The translations under genes were made by a program, and so were the position numbers. Positions 39,631-49,146 of a DNA stretch of 51,399 nt are shown one piece after another. Origin of the DNA: an uncultured Lentisphaerota bacterium. Its GTDB lineage: Bacteria > Verrucomicrobiota > Kiritimatiellia > CAIQIC01. The stretch spans positions 1-51,399 of the forward strand of contig CAITZM010000182.1 in the NCBI GenBank assembly GCA_903896925.1, in the 5' to 3' direction. The notes beneath the pieces are model-generated. The model saw only the letters and a list, made by a program, of their open reading frames with translations, made no database searches and had not been told where the DNA came from. Position 1 is the first letter of the stretch; the number at the start of each line of letters is the position of its first letter.

Positions 39631-39712
39631 CTCTCGGCAAGTTGCGGCCTGCGTGCAGCGCGGCCAGCGACGCGAGCGGCAGAGCGAGGAGGATTGGGAG
39701 GGAAGGTTTCAT
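39533..39712 (-). pseudogene. Orphan signal-peptide reading frame running into a palindrome array
   Basis: A 59-residue frame starting MKPSLPILLALPLASLAALH, closely matching the signal peptides of the operon upstream, then AGRNLPRVPRFGKLRVGSS and palindrome-encoded residues. Its ATG lies 14 bp after the GH127 stop, where another gene of that operon would be expected. The RNLP-x-VP-x-FG segment is shared with 36708-36875. I infer a truncated gene whose coding part was lost. Confidence 0.55.
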
Positions 39713-39726
39713 GTGAATCATGCGAG

Positions 39727-42303
39727 TTAGCGGGACCCGGTTTCCTTTGTCAACGGTTGCAGAAACGCTCCTAGGATTACAAAATCAGTGTCGCTATTGG
39801 CCACCAGCCGGAAGTCGGTGCCTTCCAGTAGAAGGTTCTTAGCGAAGCGGGCATCCGGCAGTTTGAAGTCGTGGCGCTTGATCGTGCCGGTATTGCCGAT
39901 TTGGAATCCGCCGCCGGGCTTGAAAGCACCGGGGGCACGGCCGCGCACCCGCACCACCTCATCGCCGGAGTCGTAGAGGAGCGTAACCTTGCTGTCGCCC
40001 TTGTCGAGATACAGCACCGAAAGCAAGACGTTTGAGCACGCCCCTTCGCTGAAACGTTGGTCATCAACCCGGAACTCCATGCGGCGCTTGCCGGTCTTGG
40101 CGACCGAAGCCGACATCCATGCCGGGCGACCGGCTAGCTCGCCTTGGGCGGTTTCCATCTCATGGCTGCCCCTCATGGGTTTGATCAGCAAGGCTTGGTC
40201 TAAGCCTGCGTCCGGAACCTGCGCGACCGCGCTCGCATCCAACCCCTTTTTCACGGTTTCCAAGCGGGCCGGATAGACGGTCTTTTCGTGGATTTCCTTT
40301 CCGAACAACTCGTCGTCCACGGCGCTCGCTGGGTCGGGGAGTTTGAAGAAAACTTTTCGCCCTTGAGGGTCCACGAATTCGGTGAAGGTGAAGGTCTGGT
40401 CGGGAGCGCCTTTCGGCTCGCCCAGCCACCCTTTCACCGTCGCGCACTGCCCAAACGGATGAATGCTGGTGTCCGCCTGCGGCAGCGAGATGGTCTTGGG
40501 ATCGAGTGTGATCTTTTCCAGCCGCGCAAAGGCTTGCATGTGCTCGGCTAGATGGGGGATGGGGATTTTCTTCTGGATGACCCTTGCAATCCCCATCCCA
40601 TCAATTTGCATGTCCCGATACCAATCCAAGCCGCTGCGGAAGGGATTGAGCGTGTAGCTGACAGGCCCGCGCAATAAGCAGGCTCGGCCTTCCTGCTCGC
40701 GGATTCCTTTGACCCAACGCCATTTCATGGGGAAATCCAATGCGACCACGTCGCCCGCCTTCCACTCGCGTTCAAGACGCAAAAAAGTGCCGGGCTGCAC
40801 ATCGCGAACGGCGTTCCCATTGAGCCTCACCGCAGGCGCATCGCACCACGCCGGGATACGAAAGACCAACGGGGTCTTTACGGGTGAATCGGGGTTGATC
40901 TCCAAACGGATGTTCCCCGACACGGGGTAGTCCGTGGCCTGTTTGATCTTCATTCTTGCGCCGCCGTCTAACCCGAGGGTCGCCTCCGATTCGGTGTAAA
41001 GATTAACGTAGAGCCCGTCTTTCAATTTCCGATAGATATAGCCTGGCAAAAAGGCGAAGGCCCGGCGCAGATTGCCCGGACAGCAATAGTAATCCACAGG
41101 ATTGACCACCCGCGTCCCCTCCACGCTCAAATCGTAAGCCAAATGACGGCCATCAGGTGTCTGGGACGCAAAAATACCGTTGTAGTAGGATCTTTCCATG
41201 ACATCGCCAAAATACGGATCGGGTTGTTCCTCCATCAAGCGGTCGAGGAGTTGGACGACATAAGACTTCGGACAGCTCTCGCCAACCTTGGTGCGCCAGT
41301 CTTTGGATTCTTTCCATAAAAATTCGGGGTCGTGTTCGTCCATGCCCGAGCGGGTGGTTTGGCTGCGACGGAAGCGCTCGCCAAATGCAAAAGAGCCTTG
41401 CGGTAGAGCGCCCCCGTCCTTGAGCCATTCGATCATCTGCGGCCAGGCCGCCGTGAGCCACTCATCTGGGAAATGACGATGCAGGTTGAGCATACCGAGG
41501 TTGACATCGCACCAGGTATAGAGGTGCCGGCCTTCCAGATTGAGCCGCTTGAGGGGCTCGCCGCCCAGCTTCATCACCCAACCGGGGTGTAATTCTCCGC
41601 CGGGAGCATACTTCGCCTTCAACCAGTTCAGGTATTTGGGATCGCCAGTCGCCTCCGAAATCAGGATCAAGGCTTGCCCGTCGGAGATTACGGGGTTGAC
41701 CGGACAAGCCCCAGTCCAGTTGGCGATCAAGTTGTCGGCCAGCTTTCGTGCGGCCTCAAGCGATCTCTGGCTGCCGAATAATTGGTAGTCCGCAGTGAGG
41801 GCCAGGACGATCTGGCACGACTCCTGAATGCTATACATCGAGTCTGGCCCGTATTGCTGGCCTTTGGGATACAGCCCCATGTAGCCGTCCGGATCCTGCG
41901 TCGAAATCAACTCGCCGATCCATTGCTCTTTTCGTCGGACAAGCTCCTGATCCTGCGAGTAAGCGCACAGGCGCACCACGGCGTCCAGCGTGAGGCCTAA
42001 GCCGCGATAGGCCTTGTTACCCTCCCGCTTGCGGTAGTGCGAAAGATGCGACTCCTCCATGTCCACTTTGAGCAGATTATCCTTGATCATCGTCTCGACG
42101 CGGTGGCCGAACACCCCGCCGAGCTTGATGCTCTCCACCCCGAAGGCGGCCTGCTGTCCACCCGGCGGAACAGCGGACACGGGCGGTTTGGCGTCAAGGC
42201 CGACACCGGTGGCTTGGGCGTGGGCACCTTCCCCGTCTTTGGCGTGCAGCGTGGCCAGCGGCGCCAGCAACAGGGCAGTTAAGAGGGCGATCGTCGTTTT
42301 CAT
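39727..42303 (-). CDS. Secreted GH127 family (DUF1680) beta-L-arabinofuranosidase-like enzyme
   Basis: 858 residues with signal peptide (MKTTIALLTALLLAPLATLH). The helical barrel carries the pair C407-C408 in VDYYCCPGNL; in GH127 enzymes one Cys of this group is the nucleophile and the others bind zinc together with a Glu. Further matches are YMGLYPKG, YTWCDVNLG and the beta-sandwich FRIPAWCDAPAVRLNG typical of the family. The C-terminus has an extra domain of about 200 residues, longer than the core family, ending KNLLLEGTDFRLVANSDTD. The start at 42303 is chosen for the signal peptide. It is the last intact gene of the operon from the right edge. Release of L-arabinofuranose is probable. 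Confidence 0.9.
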   Translation of the reverse strand: MKTTIALLTALLLAPLATLHAKDGEGAHAQATGVGLDAKPPVSAVPPGGQQAAFGVESIKLGGVFGHRVETMIKDNLLKVDMEESHLSHYRKREGNKAYRGLGLTLDAVVRLCAYSQDQELVRRKEQWIGELISTQDPDGYMGLYPKGQQYGPDSMYSIQESCQIVLALTADYQLFGSQRSLEAARKLADNLIANWTGACPVNPVISDGQALILISEATGDPKYLNWLKAKYAPGGELHPGWVMKLGGEPLKRLNLEGRHLYTWCDVNLGMLNLHRHFPDEWLTAAWPQMIEWLKDGGALPQGSFAFGERFRRSQTTRSGMDEHDPEFLWKESKDWRTKVGESCPKSYVVQLLDRLMEEQPDPYFGDVMERSYYNGIFASQTPDGRHLAYDLSVEGTRVVNPVDYYCCPGNLRRAFAFLPGYIYRKLKDGLYVNLYTESEATLGLDGGARMKIKQATDYPVSGNIRLEINPDSPVKTPLVFRIPAWCDAPAVRLNGNAVRDVQPGTFLRLEREWKAGDVVALDFPMKWRWVKGIREQEGRACLLRGPVSYTLNPFRSGLDWYRDMQIDGMGIARVIQKKIPIPHLAEHMQAFARLEKITLDPKTISLPQADTSIHPFGQCATVKGWLGEPKGAPDQTFTFTEFVDPQGRKVFFKLPDPASAVDDELFGKEIHEKTVYPARLETVKKGLDASAVAQVPDAGLDQALLIKPMRGSHEMETAQGELAGRPAWMSASVAKTGKRRMEFRVDDQRFSEGACSNVLLSVLYLDKGDSKVTLLYDSGDEVVRVRGRAPGAFKPGGGFQIGNTGTIKRHDFKLPDARFAKNLLLEGTDFRLVANSDTDFVILGAFLQPLTKETGSR

Positions 42304-42335
42304 AGTGTCATTTCCAGGCGGCATAAATTACCGGG

Positions 42336-43595
42336 CTACCGCGTTGCAGACGCGGAGGTCTTCGGCCAATAGGTTTCTGGTTTCTGGAGCCCTTGATCAC
42401 GATAATGCTGATTCGCCTCAGCGGTGCGTGAGAACATGAACGAATCATCTGAAAATGATTTCGTTTTCGCATTGGCCGCATCGCCATAATTCCACAAAGA
42501 CGCAAGCTGCATTCCGGAGGCTTTGATCGCCTTGATCTTGCGGACGAAATTCGCGTCAGTGTCCCCGTGGAATTCGCCCATATACAGCACCTTTTTGCTT
42601 TGCTTCGCGAGCTTCACATAAATCCCGAGCAGCTCTTCTATTGGGACGTTTCTGTTGAACCTCTTCTGGGATAGCCCATCCTTGTCCTTATCAAGGGTGA
42701 TATGCACACTGATCGCGTTGACCGTGCGCGGTGAAAATATGTCCATGCTGGTTTTGAGTTCTTCTTCGGTATCATCCGTCCAGGTTCGCTGCGTCCTTAG
42801 ATGATACTGGGCGGCTCGAAAATCCGCGGTTCCATTGGAAATCATGCGGTATGGATCAAGGCTGCGAATGACTGTCTCGACCTCGGTGAAAAACGTTTCA
42901 ACGTCTTGGGAGCTGATTCTGTCAGCAGGCCCGCGCTGCGCCGGCGTTCCTTTGGAAGTCAAAACATAGGGGTAACCAAGGGGCGGCTGCCCTTGCTTAT
43001 CCAGATCGGCCGCGAGATTGAATTCGTTGCCGATTTCCCAACCCCAAATGGCAGGCGAATCCTTATACCGGCTCACGACGTCCCGGACATACTTGCGGGC
43101 ATAGTCCATCGTCTTGCTGGCCGGGTTTCCGATCTGGTTAACATTTTCGCCCACCACATCGGAGACGCTGAATTTGGTCCAAAACAGGTCGGCAATGATG
43201 CCGATCTTGTTTTCTTCGCAGGTCTTCACGAACAAATCCATTTCGTGGAAATACTGCGCAGGTTGGGTTTGATAGACTTTGAGTTCGTTGGGCCAAAATC
43301 CGCTAAACGGCACCCGGATGAAGGGAATTTTACTGTCTGCGATTTTCTTGAGAGATGGAGTGTAAGGCTGATATTTCGGGTCACGAAGGGTGCGGAGAAA
43401 GCCGTCATAAAAGCAGAGTCCAATGCCGTAAAACGGCTTACCTGCCAGCGTCAAGGTGCCGTCCGTTTCGACATGCAACCCACACGAAGTCTGCGCGGTG
43501 GGCTCCGCTAAGGCTGGCTTCGGCGCGTCCGCGGCGTGCAGCGCGGATGTCAGGGCAAGCAGCAGGGCGATGAGGAGGGTGAGGGTGGGTTTCAT
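42336..43595 (-). CDS. Secreted GH5-like glycosidase
   Basis: 419 residues with signal peptide MKPTLTLLIALLLALTSALH, then AADAP. The TIM barrel has the acid/base E191 in WEIGNEFN and nucleophile E341 in LYMGEFHG, the clan GH-A pattern, with GIGLCFYDGF at the first strand. Lys-rich and less GC-rich than its neighbours: several Lys and Asn runs and AT-richer third positions suggest a different origin. AAGGA lies nine bases before the ATG. It precedes the GH127 gene by 32 bp. Specificity unknown. Confidence 0.82.
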   Translation of the reverse strand: MKPTLTLLIALLLALTSALHAADAPKPALAEPTAQTSCGLHVETDGTLTLAGKPFYGIGLCFYDGFLRTLRDPKYQPYTPSLKKIADSKIPFIRVPFSGFWPNELKVYQTQPAQYFHEMDLFVKTCEENKIGIIADLFWTKFSVSDVVGENVNQIGNPASKTMDYARKYVRDVVSRYKDSPAIWGWEIGNEFNLAADLDKQGQPPLGYPYVLTSKGTPAQRGPADRISSQDVETFFTEVETVIRSLDPYRMISNGTADFRAAQYHLRTQRTWTDDTEEELKTSMDIFSPRTVNAISVHITLDKDKDGLSQKRFNRNVPIEELLGIYVKLAKQSKKVLYMGEFHGDTDANFVRKIKAIKASGMQLASLWNYGDAANAKTKSFSDDSFMFSRTAEANQHYRDQGLQKPETYWPKTSASATR

Positions 43596-43612
43596 GGTGT
43601 GCGTTCCTTGGC

Positions 43613-45874
43613 TCAGTGTCTGAGATAATTCGCCGCGATGAACTGCCGGGCGATGCCGGGGCCTTGCCATTGGACTTCGAGGGCGTAGGCGTCGCGCATC
43701 TGGGTGTATTCGAGGCGCAGCTTGTGCATGCCCTTGGAGAGCAGGCGGCGGCCCTGGTGCTCGGTCATGCCGAGGTCGGGCGGGACTTTGCGGCCGGTGA
43801 TGTTGATGATGCGCTCGTCATCAAGGAAGACGGCGCATTCGTCGTCGGCGTTGGCGAAGAAGGTGTAGAGGCCGTCGCGCGGGATCTCAATGAAGCCGGT
43901 GAAGCCTACGGAGAACATCTGCCTCGGAACATCGGCAGGGAGCGCGATGCGCGTGGCGATGCTCGGCTTCGATTTGCTGAACTCGTATTTGCCGCCGGCC
44001 CATTTCATCGGGTCGTCGAGGTCGGGCTGCGTGCCGAGCTTGATGCCCTCGCGCACTTCGCAGGCGAGGCCGGGCTTCGTGACAGGCGCGGGCGTGACGT
44101 GATTCGCGGCGCACTTCGTGAACGTGAACACGGACACGGGGCTGATCTTGCCATCAGCGATGGCGAGGGTGCGCAGGGGTGTGGTGTCCTTGAGCACGAG
44201 CGGTCGCGTGTAGCGCGGGCTTTGGGCCGACGGCTCGCTGCCGTCGGTGGTGAAATGGATCGCCGCGCCGGCCGTGCGACTGCGCAGGGCGACGGAGCGT
44301 TGGTCAAAGAACCCGAAGTCCTCGGTCTCGGCTTCCGGTGCCCAGACCTTGGCGGTGTACGCGGTGGCGGGTTCAACGACGAGCATCGCCCACGGCTCGG
44401 GCGAAGGCACTTCCACGCGGGCCTGCCAGCCATCGCTGAGGACTTGCGGCTCGTGGCTTGGACGCAGCAGCGTGAGCTTCAGGCCGCGACCGGGGAAGAA
44501 GCGATCCGGCTCAAGCGTGAGCGCGAGCTTCGCGTGCGCGGCCTTGTTCCAGTTCACCATATGAATGACCACCGGCGCGTCCGGCTGCGCTGGCTTCGCA
44601 CGCACGAAGGCATAGACGGAGTCCGCGGGGTCTTCGATGCGCAGCGGCGACCATTGATGCGAGCCGAGCGGATGCACGATGCCATTGCCCAGCGCGAAGG
44701 CTTCCTCGTAGCCGGCGAGATACGTTTTGCCCCAGTGATGCACGAAGTCATACACGTCGGCATAAATCGCGGGGTCGTCGTATGTGCGCGGCCGGTCCTT
44801 AATATACACGGCATACGGGCAGAGCATGTGCGTCCCCATCGCGTAGGTGAGCGCGATCATGGTCTTGTTTTCCACGACGTCGTGCGAGCCGAGGGTGACC
44901 ACCAGAGCCTTGCCCAGTTCGCGGGAGAGCTGCACCTTGCGGTAAAGATTCCACGGGTCGCCGATGCCGAACTGTCCGCCGCTCGGCTGCAACTCCGTGA
45001 CGGCGAAGTCGCTCCACATCTGCGCTGGCGTGAACTGGATGAAGGACGAGTAGTTTGCGCTCCACTCGATCCCCTGCCCCACCAGCTCGGCGGTCCACTG
45101 GCGCTGATTCCGATACCACGCCAGCAGTGTTTCCAGACGGAAGTCATCCCAGAGCTTCTTGAACTCCGGCGGCACCGGATTGGCCTTTGCGTGGCTCCGA
45201 ACGTAAGCCTTCAAATCAAACTTCAGCGGGTCGCCGATGCTGAGACGCTCCAGCGTCTCCGACGGCACGCGCGCGGCGAGGTAGTCATTGAACTGGCGCA
45301 GCGCATGAGGATTGAAATCCCATTCCTTGTAGTTCCAATCCGGCTCATCGCGATGCAGCCGCTGCGGTTTGAACTGCCCGAGCATCCGCAGCCAGCGCTT
45401 CATGACCTCCTCCGTCGCCGGATCATGCATGGAACTGCGCCCATCGAGCACCGTGCCGTCAATGTCGAGGATGCGACCTTGCGTGTAGTATTGCGGACGC
45501 GCCGCAAAACCGACCGGCCCAGTTTTCTTCTCCGTCGTGTCGCGCGGATGCGTCAGCCCCAGTCCCAGGCTGATGCCGAGGTCGCGCAGCTTTTGCAGCA
45601 CCGGTCCATCGCTCTCATCCACATAGAGCCACTCGATGCGCGTCGCATGAAACGCCTTGGCCACCTCCACCACATCGCGCTTCCCTGACGACGTGGTGCG
45701 CGGTGAGAAACAAATGTCATCATACTTCGGCGAGTCAGGGCTGCGTTTGGCGGGCTGAGCCGCCTCACTTATCGTGGCAGGGAAACCGATGCGAACAGGT
45801 GGCGCATCAGCAGCGTGCAGCGCGGCCAGCGGCGCGAGCAGGATGGCGGCAAGGAGTGTGAGGATGGGTTTCAT
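43613..45874 (-). CDS. Secreted TIM-barrel protein with chitobiase-like and PA14 domains
   Basis: 753 residues with signal peptide (MKPILTLLAAILLAPLAALH). Residues to about 440 form a glycosidase-like barrel (LHRDEPDWNYKEWDFNPHALRQFNDYL; GIEWSANYSSFIQF; acids in RDEPD are candidates for catalysis). A beta-rich domain and a chitobiase/hexosaminidase C-terminal-like repeat follow (IHFTTDGSEPSAQSPRYT). The C-terminus is a PA14-like sandwich (GFTGFIEIPRDGLYTFFANADDEC), probably carbohydrate-binding. It lies 17 bp before the GH5-like gene and 18 bp after the GH10-like gene. No glycosidase family could be named. Confidence 0.75.
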   Translation of the reverse strand: MKPILTLLAAILLAPLAALHAADAPPVRIGFPATISEAAQPAKRSPDSPKYDDICFSPRTTSSGKRDVVEVAKAFHATRIEWLYVDESDGPVLQKLRDLGISLGLGLTHPRDTTEKKTGPVGFAARPQYYTQGRILDIDGTVLDGRSSMHDPATEEVMKRWLRMLGQFKPQRLHRDEPDWNYKEWDFNPHALRQFNDYLAARVPSETLERLSIGDPLKFDLKAYVRSHAKANPVPPEFKKLWDDFRLETLLAWYRNQRQWTAELVGQGIEWSANYSSFIQFTPAQMWSDFAVTELQPSGGQFGIGDPWNLYRKVQLSRELGKALVVTLGSHDVVENKTMIALTYAMGTHMLCPYAVYIKDRPRTYDDPAIYADVYDFVHHWGKTYLAGYEEAFALGNGIVHPLGSHQWSPLRIEDPADSVYAFVRAKPAQPDAPVVIHMVNWNKAAHAKLALTLEPDRFFPGRGLKLTLLRPSHEPQVLSDGWQARVEVPSPEPWAMLVVEPATAYTAKVWAPEAETEDFGFFDQRSVALRSRTAGAAIHFTTDGSEPSAQSPRYTRPLVLKDTTPLRTLAIADGKISPVSVFTFTKCAANHVTPAPVTKPGLACEVREGIKLGTQPDLDDPMKWAGGKYEFSKSKPSIATRIALPADVPRQMFSVGFTGFIEIPRDGLYTFFANADDECAVFLDDERIINITGRKVPPDLGMTEHQGRRLLSKGMHKLRLEYTQMRDAYALEVQWQGPGIARQFIAANYLRH

Positions 45875-45892
45875 GCGTTAAATGTCTCGTGG

Positions 45893-47545
45893 CTATTTGA
45901 GATGCAGTTCGACCTTCTCGACCTTCACTGACTTCGAGGGTGGGAACGGGCCTTTGCGGTTCACCGAGATGGTGATGAGGTTGTCGCCGCGTATCAAGAT
46001 CTCGGTGGGGACGAGGAACTCCAGGCGGGTGAGCTTCTGGGCGGCGAGGTTCCTGACGAGTGCGCCGGGTGTCACCGTGGCAGGCTGAAGGTCGGGGGAA
46101 AAGATGCGTGGGTCTTTCCACTGCGCATCGACGGCGTCTTGCTTCAAGGCGACGCCGTTGAGTTGCGCGGTGACTTCATCGCTCTCGATGTGCTGGAACA
46201 GCACCAGTCGCAGTCGCGCTGCGGTGCCGGATTTCACCGGTTCCCAGATTGGAAGTGTGAGCGTGGAGGGCGCTTGATCGTTCCTCAGTTCAATGGGTAA
46301 CGGTGCGTCGTTGTTGGATGAACCGTGCCCTTCGTTGTGGGCATAGCCCCCGCGCCGGTCGAGAGGGTAATACCTCGCCTTGTCGCTCATCGTCGTGATG
46401 CTGCCGATGGTGGAGAAGACCTGCAGGTCCCGCGTGTCCGTCTGCGTCAGGCCGAGTTTCTTTGCCTGCTCGGGCAAGCCGATGATCCCGTTGAAAGCGC
46501 CCACGCCGTCTGCGCCTTGGTGGAGATAGTTGCCAAAGACTCCGCACACCAGATCGAGCGACTGGTCCCCGTGGTAGCCGTCCGTGGCATGGAAGCAGTC
46601 GAAGCTGGGCATCAGTTTGACGGGGGCTCCGGCCATCGCTTTGCGGAAGGAGGCCACATCCACGCTGATCGTGCGGGTGCCGAGAATGAGCACATCCACG
46701 AGACCTTCACGCGCCCAGGTCTCGACATCCAGACCGTCCGTGTGACAGCCCTCGACCGAATCGGGCACCCGCGCCGCGAGCAGGAAAGGGCGACCCCGTT
46801 TGGCTGCCTGGGCCTGAAGCGTTGAGCGCACATCCCGCATGAAGCGGGTGAGGTGTGCACGGTTCTCCCACTGCTTGCCAGGAGGCAGATGCGGCGTGTG
46901 ACGGAGAAAGTCGAGATGCACGCCGTCGAAATCATATTGCTCCGCCACCTCGCGAACGATCGACAGACGATAGTCGCGCACCTCCTTCACCGCATAGTTC
47001 CAAAACCCCTGCCACCACCAGGAACGGATCAACCACCCGGGATGCGCTGCTTTGACCGGATTGCGTTCCTTCATGTTGGCGAAGGCTTTGGTGTCATACA
47101 CCGCCAAGTCGCCGCGCTCGACCTCATTCATACGCAGGCCCCACCAGATCTCTTTGCTGCGCTTGTGGCCCTGTTTGATCAGCTCATCAAAATAATCGAG
47201 ACCCTGCTCGCGCCACTTCATCAGGCCCGGATGCTGAATCGCCGGAAGGATCTTGCTGCGGTAATGTGCCACGCCCTCATTGGAGACATCAATGCAGATC
47301 GCATCGAGCTGGCTGCCCGGCTGGCAGGCGGCATCAAACACATAACCCATCACCGCATCCATGTCCGAGCCGAACCCGCCTTTTCGCTGAATGTCCGCCG
47401 CCGGATCGTATTGGAAGAAGATGCGCCGCTGATGATCGACCGCCGCATGGTGGGCAGGGGTCAACTGAATGGGCGCATCGGCTGCGTGCAGCGTGGTGAA
47501 CGATGCGAGTATGCGTGCAGTGAGGAGTGTCAGGGTGGTTTTCAT
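45893..47545 (-). CDS. Secreted GH10-like (GHL) barrel protein
   Basis: 550 residues with signal peptide MKTTLTLLTARILASFTTLH, then AADAP. A TIM barrel has YDFDGVHLDFLRHTPHL, like the DUF187/GH10-like hydrolases, with D-x-D or D-F-L acids at strand ends, and GVGAFNGIIGL downstream; a C-terminal beta-sandwich ends in VEKVELHLK. It is a paralogue of the next gene (47570): both share PD-x-x-E/C...GLDVE-x-W-x-(K/R)-x-GL-x-D. Gap 24 bp to that gene. Hydrolase activity is probable but no substrate can be given. Confidence 0.7.
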   Translation of the reverse strand: MKTTLTLLTARILASFTTLHAADAPIQLTPAHHAAVDHQRRIFFQYDPAADIQRKGGFGSDMDAVMGYVFDAACQPGSQLDAICIDVSNEGVAHYRSKILPAIQHPGLMKWREQGLDYFDELIKQGHKRSKEIWWGLRMNEVERGDLAVYDTKAFANMKERNPVKAAHPGWLIRSWWWQGFWNYAVKEVRDYRLSIVREVAEQYDFDGVHLDFLRHTPHLPPGKQWENRAHLTRFMRDVRSTLQAQAAKRGRPFLLAARVPDSVEGCHTDGLDVETWAREGLVDVLILGTRTISVDVASFRKAMAGAPVKLMPSFDCFHATDGYHGDQSLDLVCGVFGNYLHQGADGVGAFNGIIGLPEQAKKLGLTQTDTRDLQVFSTIGSITTMSDKARYYPLDRRGGYAHNEGHGSSNNDAPLPIELRNDQAPSTLTLPIWEPVKSGTAARLRLVLFQHIESDEVTAQLNGVALKQDAVDAQWKDPRIFSPDLQPATVTPGALVRNLAAQKLTRLEFLVPTEILIRGDNLITISVNRKGPFPPSKSVKVEKVELHLK

Positions 47546-47569
47546 GAGGTTGCTTTCATGGCCGATGGT

Positions 47570-49135
47570 TCATGGCACCACACGCACGCTCAAAGCGGTG
47601 AGCGTGGCACTGGCTGGTGAAGTGAAGCTGAAGTCGTTGGTGCCGCGTTTGAGCGCTTTCTTCAGAGCGGCAGATGACAGGGTGAGGGTGAGGTCCGCTT
47701 TGCCACGCGTGGATTTCAGTTCGCTGAGCAGATGACCGTTGAGGGTGATAGCCGGCGGCTCGAACCCGCCCTCGGCTTTGAAAACGATCTCGAGGCTTGT
47801 TTCCTTGGCCTTCGCGGGGTCATCGGCGATGACCAGATGCACGGCAGAGGGAGTGCCGGGCTTCAAGGTCACTAGCGAAGAATCGCCGAGGGAACTCCAG
47901 GGGCCGTTGCGCATGTCCATGTCGCAGAAGTATTCCTTGGGCAGTTCTGCCAGCTTCGCGCGGTCGGCAAACTCGTCGAGCAGCGGCATCTCGTCGCGAA
48001 GATAGAAGTTGAAGAAATACAATCCGTCCGCGCCCTTCTCCCAGAGTGTGGCTGCTGCGGCGCGGAGGGTTTCGGGCGTGCCATAACGACTGAAGCTCTT
48101 GCGAATCTTCATGCGCTCCAGCGATCCATAGACCGGCGTGTGATAGCGGTGCGCAAGGTCCACCCATGCTTCGAGGTCCAAGTCGGAGAACATGACGCCG
48201 TTCCCTGCGATCACGGCATCGAGCAGGCCTTTCTTCAGCCACGCTTCGACGTCGAGACCCATCGCGCGTGCGAGTTCGGGTGTGTCAGGCACACGCGACA
48301 CCAGACGCAGCGGGCAGCCGCGAGCTTTTGCCGATTCGTCGAGAATCGCCCTCGCCTCGGTGACAAAGGCGGTGATGCTAGCGGCGTCCACTGCATGTGC
48401 GCGAAAGAGTTTGGGAGATCGCAGCCAGTCGAGCTCGATCCCGTCCAGATCATAGCGGCGACACACTTCGCGCAGCGTGTCGAGGTAATGCTTCCGCACC
48501 TGCGGCTTCGAGTAGTCCAGCCGCAGATCACGATGGGAAGGAAACACGGGCTTGGGGCCGGTGCCGTTGATCCACGGAAGGAACTGAGTGCCCCATTCGG
48601 CATCCGTCGGCGGGTCGAGCCACAAGTCGCGGTGCGTGCGGCGGAAATCATCCCACAGATGCGCCCAGTTGAAGATCTCATGATGTGCGTCGTTCATGCG
48701 CATCGAGAAAAAGAAGGTACGGCCATCGCGCTTCCAAAACTGAAGGATCGGCTGAAGCGGATCCTCCCCAAGTGCGGCGATGTGGTCGAGTTTCAGTTCC
48801 CAAACGGGCACGCCGAAGTTCCCGCAATAGGAAAGCCCCTGTGTCCTGGTCTTCGCCAGCGGCCCGATGCGCGGCTCGAGCGCATCTGCGAGCGAGTTGA
48901 TTTTCGGGAGCGGCAGGTATTTGCCCGCAGGCACCCAGAGACCGTTGGCATGATGCTCCGGGTAAGCAGGCCACTTCAGGTCATCACTGTCGTTGTTGAA
49001 CAAGACGAGTGGCAGCCCGCGGCTTTCGAGGGTGACTGCGGCAGGCCGCGCGGTTGGGGCGTTGTCGGCGCCGTGCAGCGCGGCCAGCGGCGCAAGCAGC
49101 AGGGCGGTGAGGGGTGTGAGGGTAGAGGCTTTCAC
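47570..49135 (-). CDS. Secreted GH10-like (GHL) barrel protein, paralogue of the previous gene
   Basis: 521 residues with signal peptide (MKASTLTPLTALLLAPLAAL) from a GTG at 49135, preceded by AGGGAG six bases away; another GTG at 49150 overlaps the previous stop but would put five residues before the signal. The barrel has YDLDGIELDWLRSPKLF and VPDTPELARAMGLDVEAWLKKGLLD, matching the neighbouring paralogue; a C-terminal sandwich follows (PAITLNGHLLSELKST). The two look like an old tandem duplication with diverged specificity. Substrate unknown. Confidence 0.72.
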   Translation of the reverse strand: MKASTLTPLTALLLAPLAALHGADNAPTARPAAVTLESRGLPLVLFNNDSDDLKWPAYPEHHANGLWVPAGKYLPLPKINSLADALEPRIGPLAKTRTQGLSYCGNFGVPVWELKLDHIAALGEDPLQPILQFWKRDGRTFFFSMRMNDAHHEIFNWAHLWDDFRRTHRDLWLDPPTDAEWGTQFLPWINGTGPKPVFPSHRDLRLDYSKPQVRKHYLDTLREVCRRYDLDGIELDWLRSPKLFRAHAVDAASITAFVTEARAILDESAKARGCPLRLVSRVPDTPELARAMGLDVEAWLKKGLLDAVIAGNGVMFSDLDLEAWVDLAHRYHTPVYGSLERMKIRKSFSRYGTPETLRAAAATLWEKGADGLYFFNFYLRDEMPLLDEFADRAKLAELPKEYFCDMDMRNGPWSSLGDSSLVTLKPGTPSAVHLVIADDPAKAKETSLEIVFKAEGGFEPPAITLNGHLLSELKSTRGKADLTLTLSSAALKKALKRGTNDFSFTSPASATLTALSVRVVP

Positions 49136-49146
49136 GGTATGCTCCC

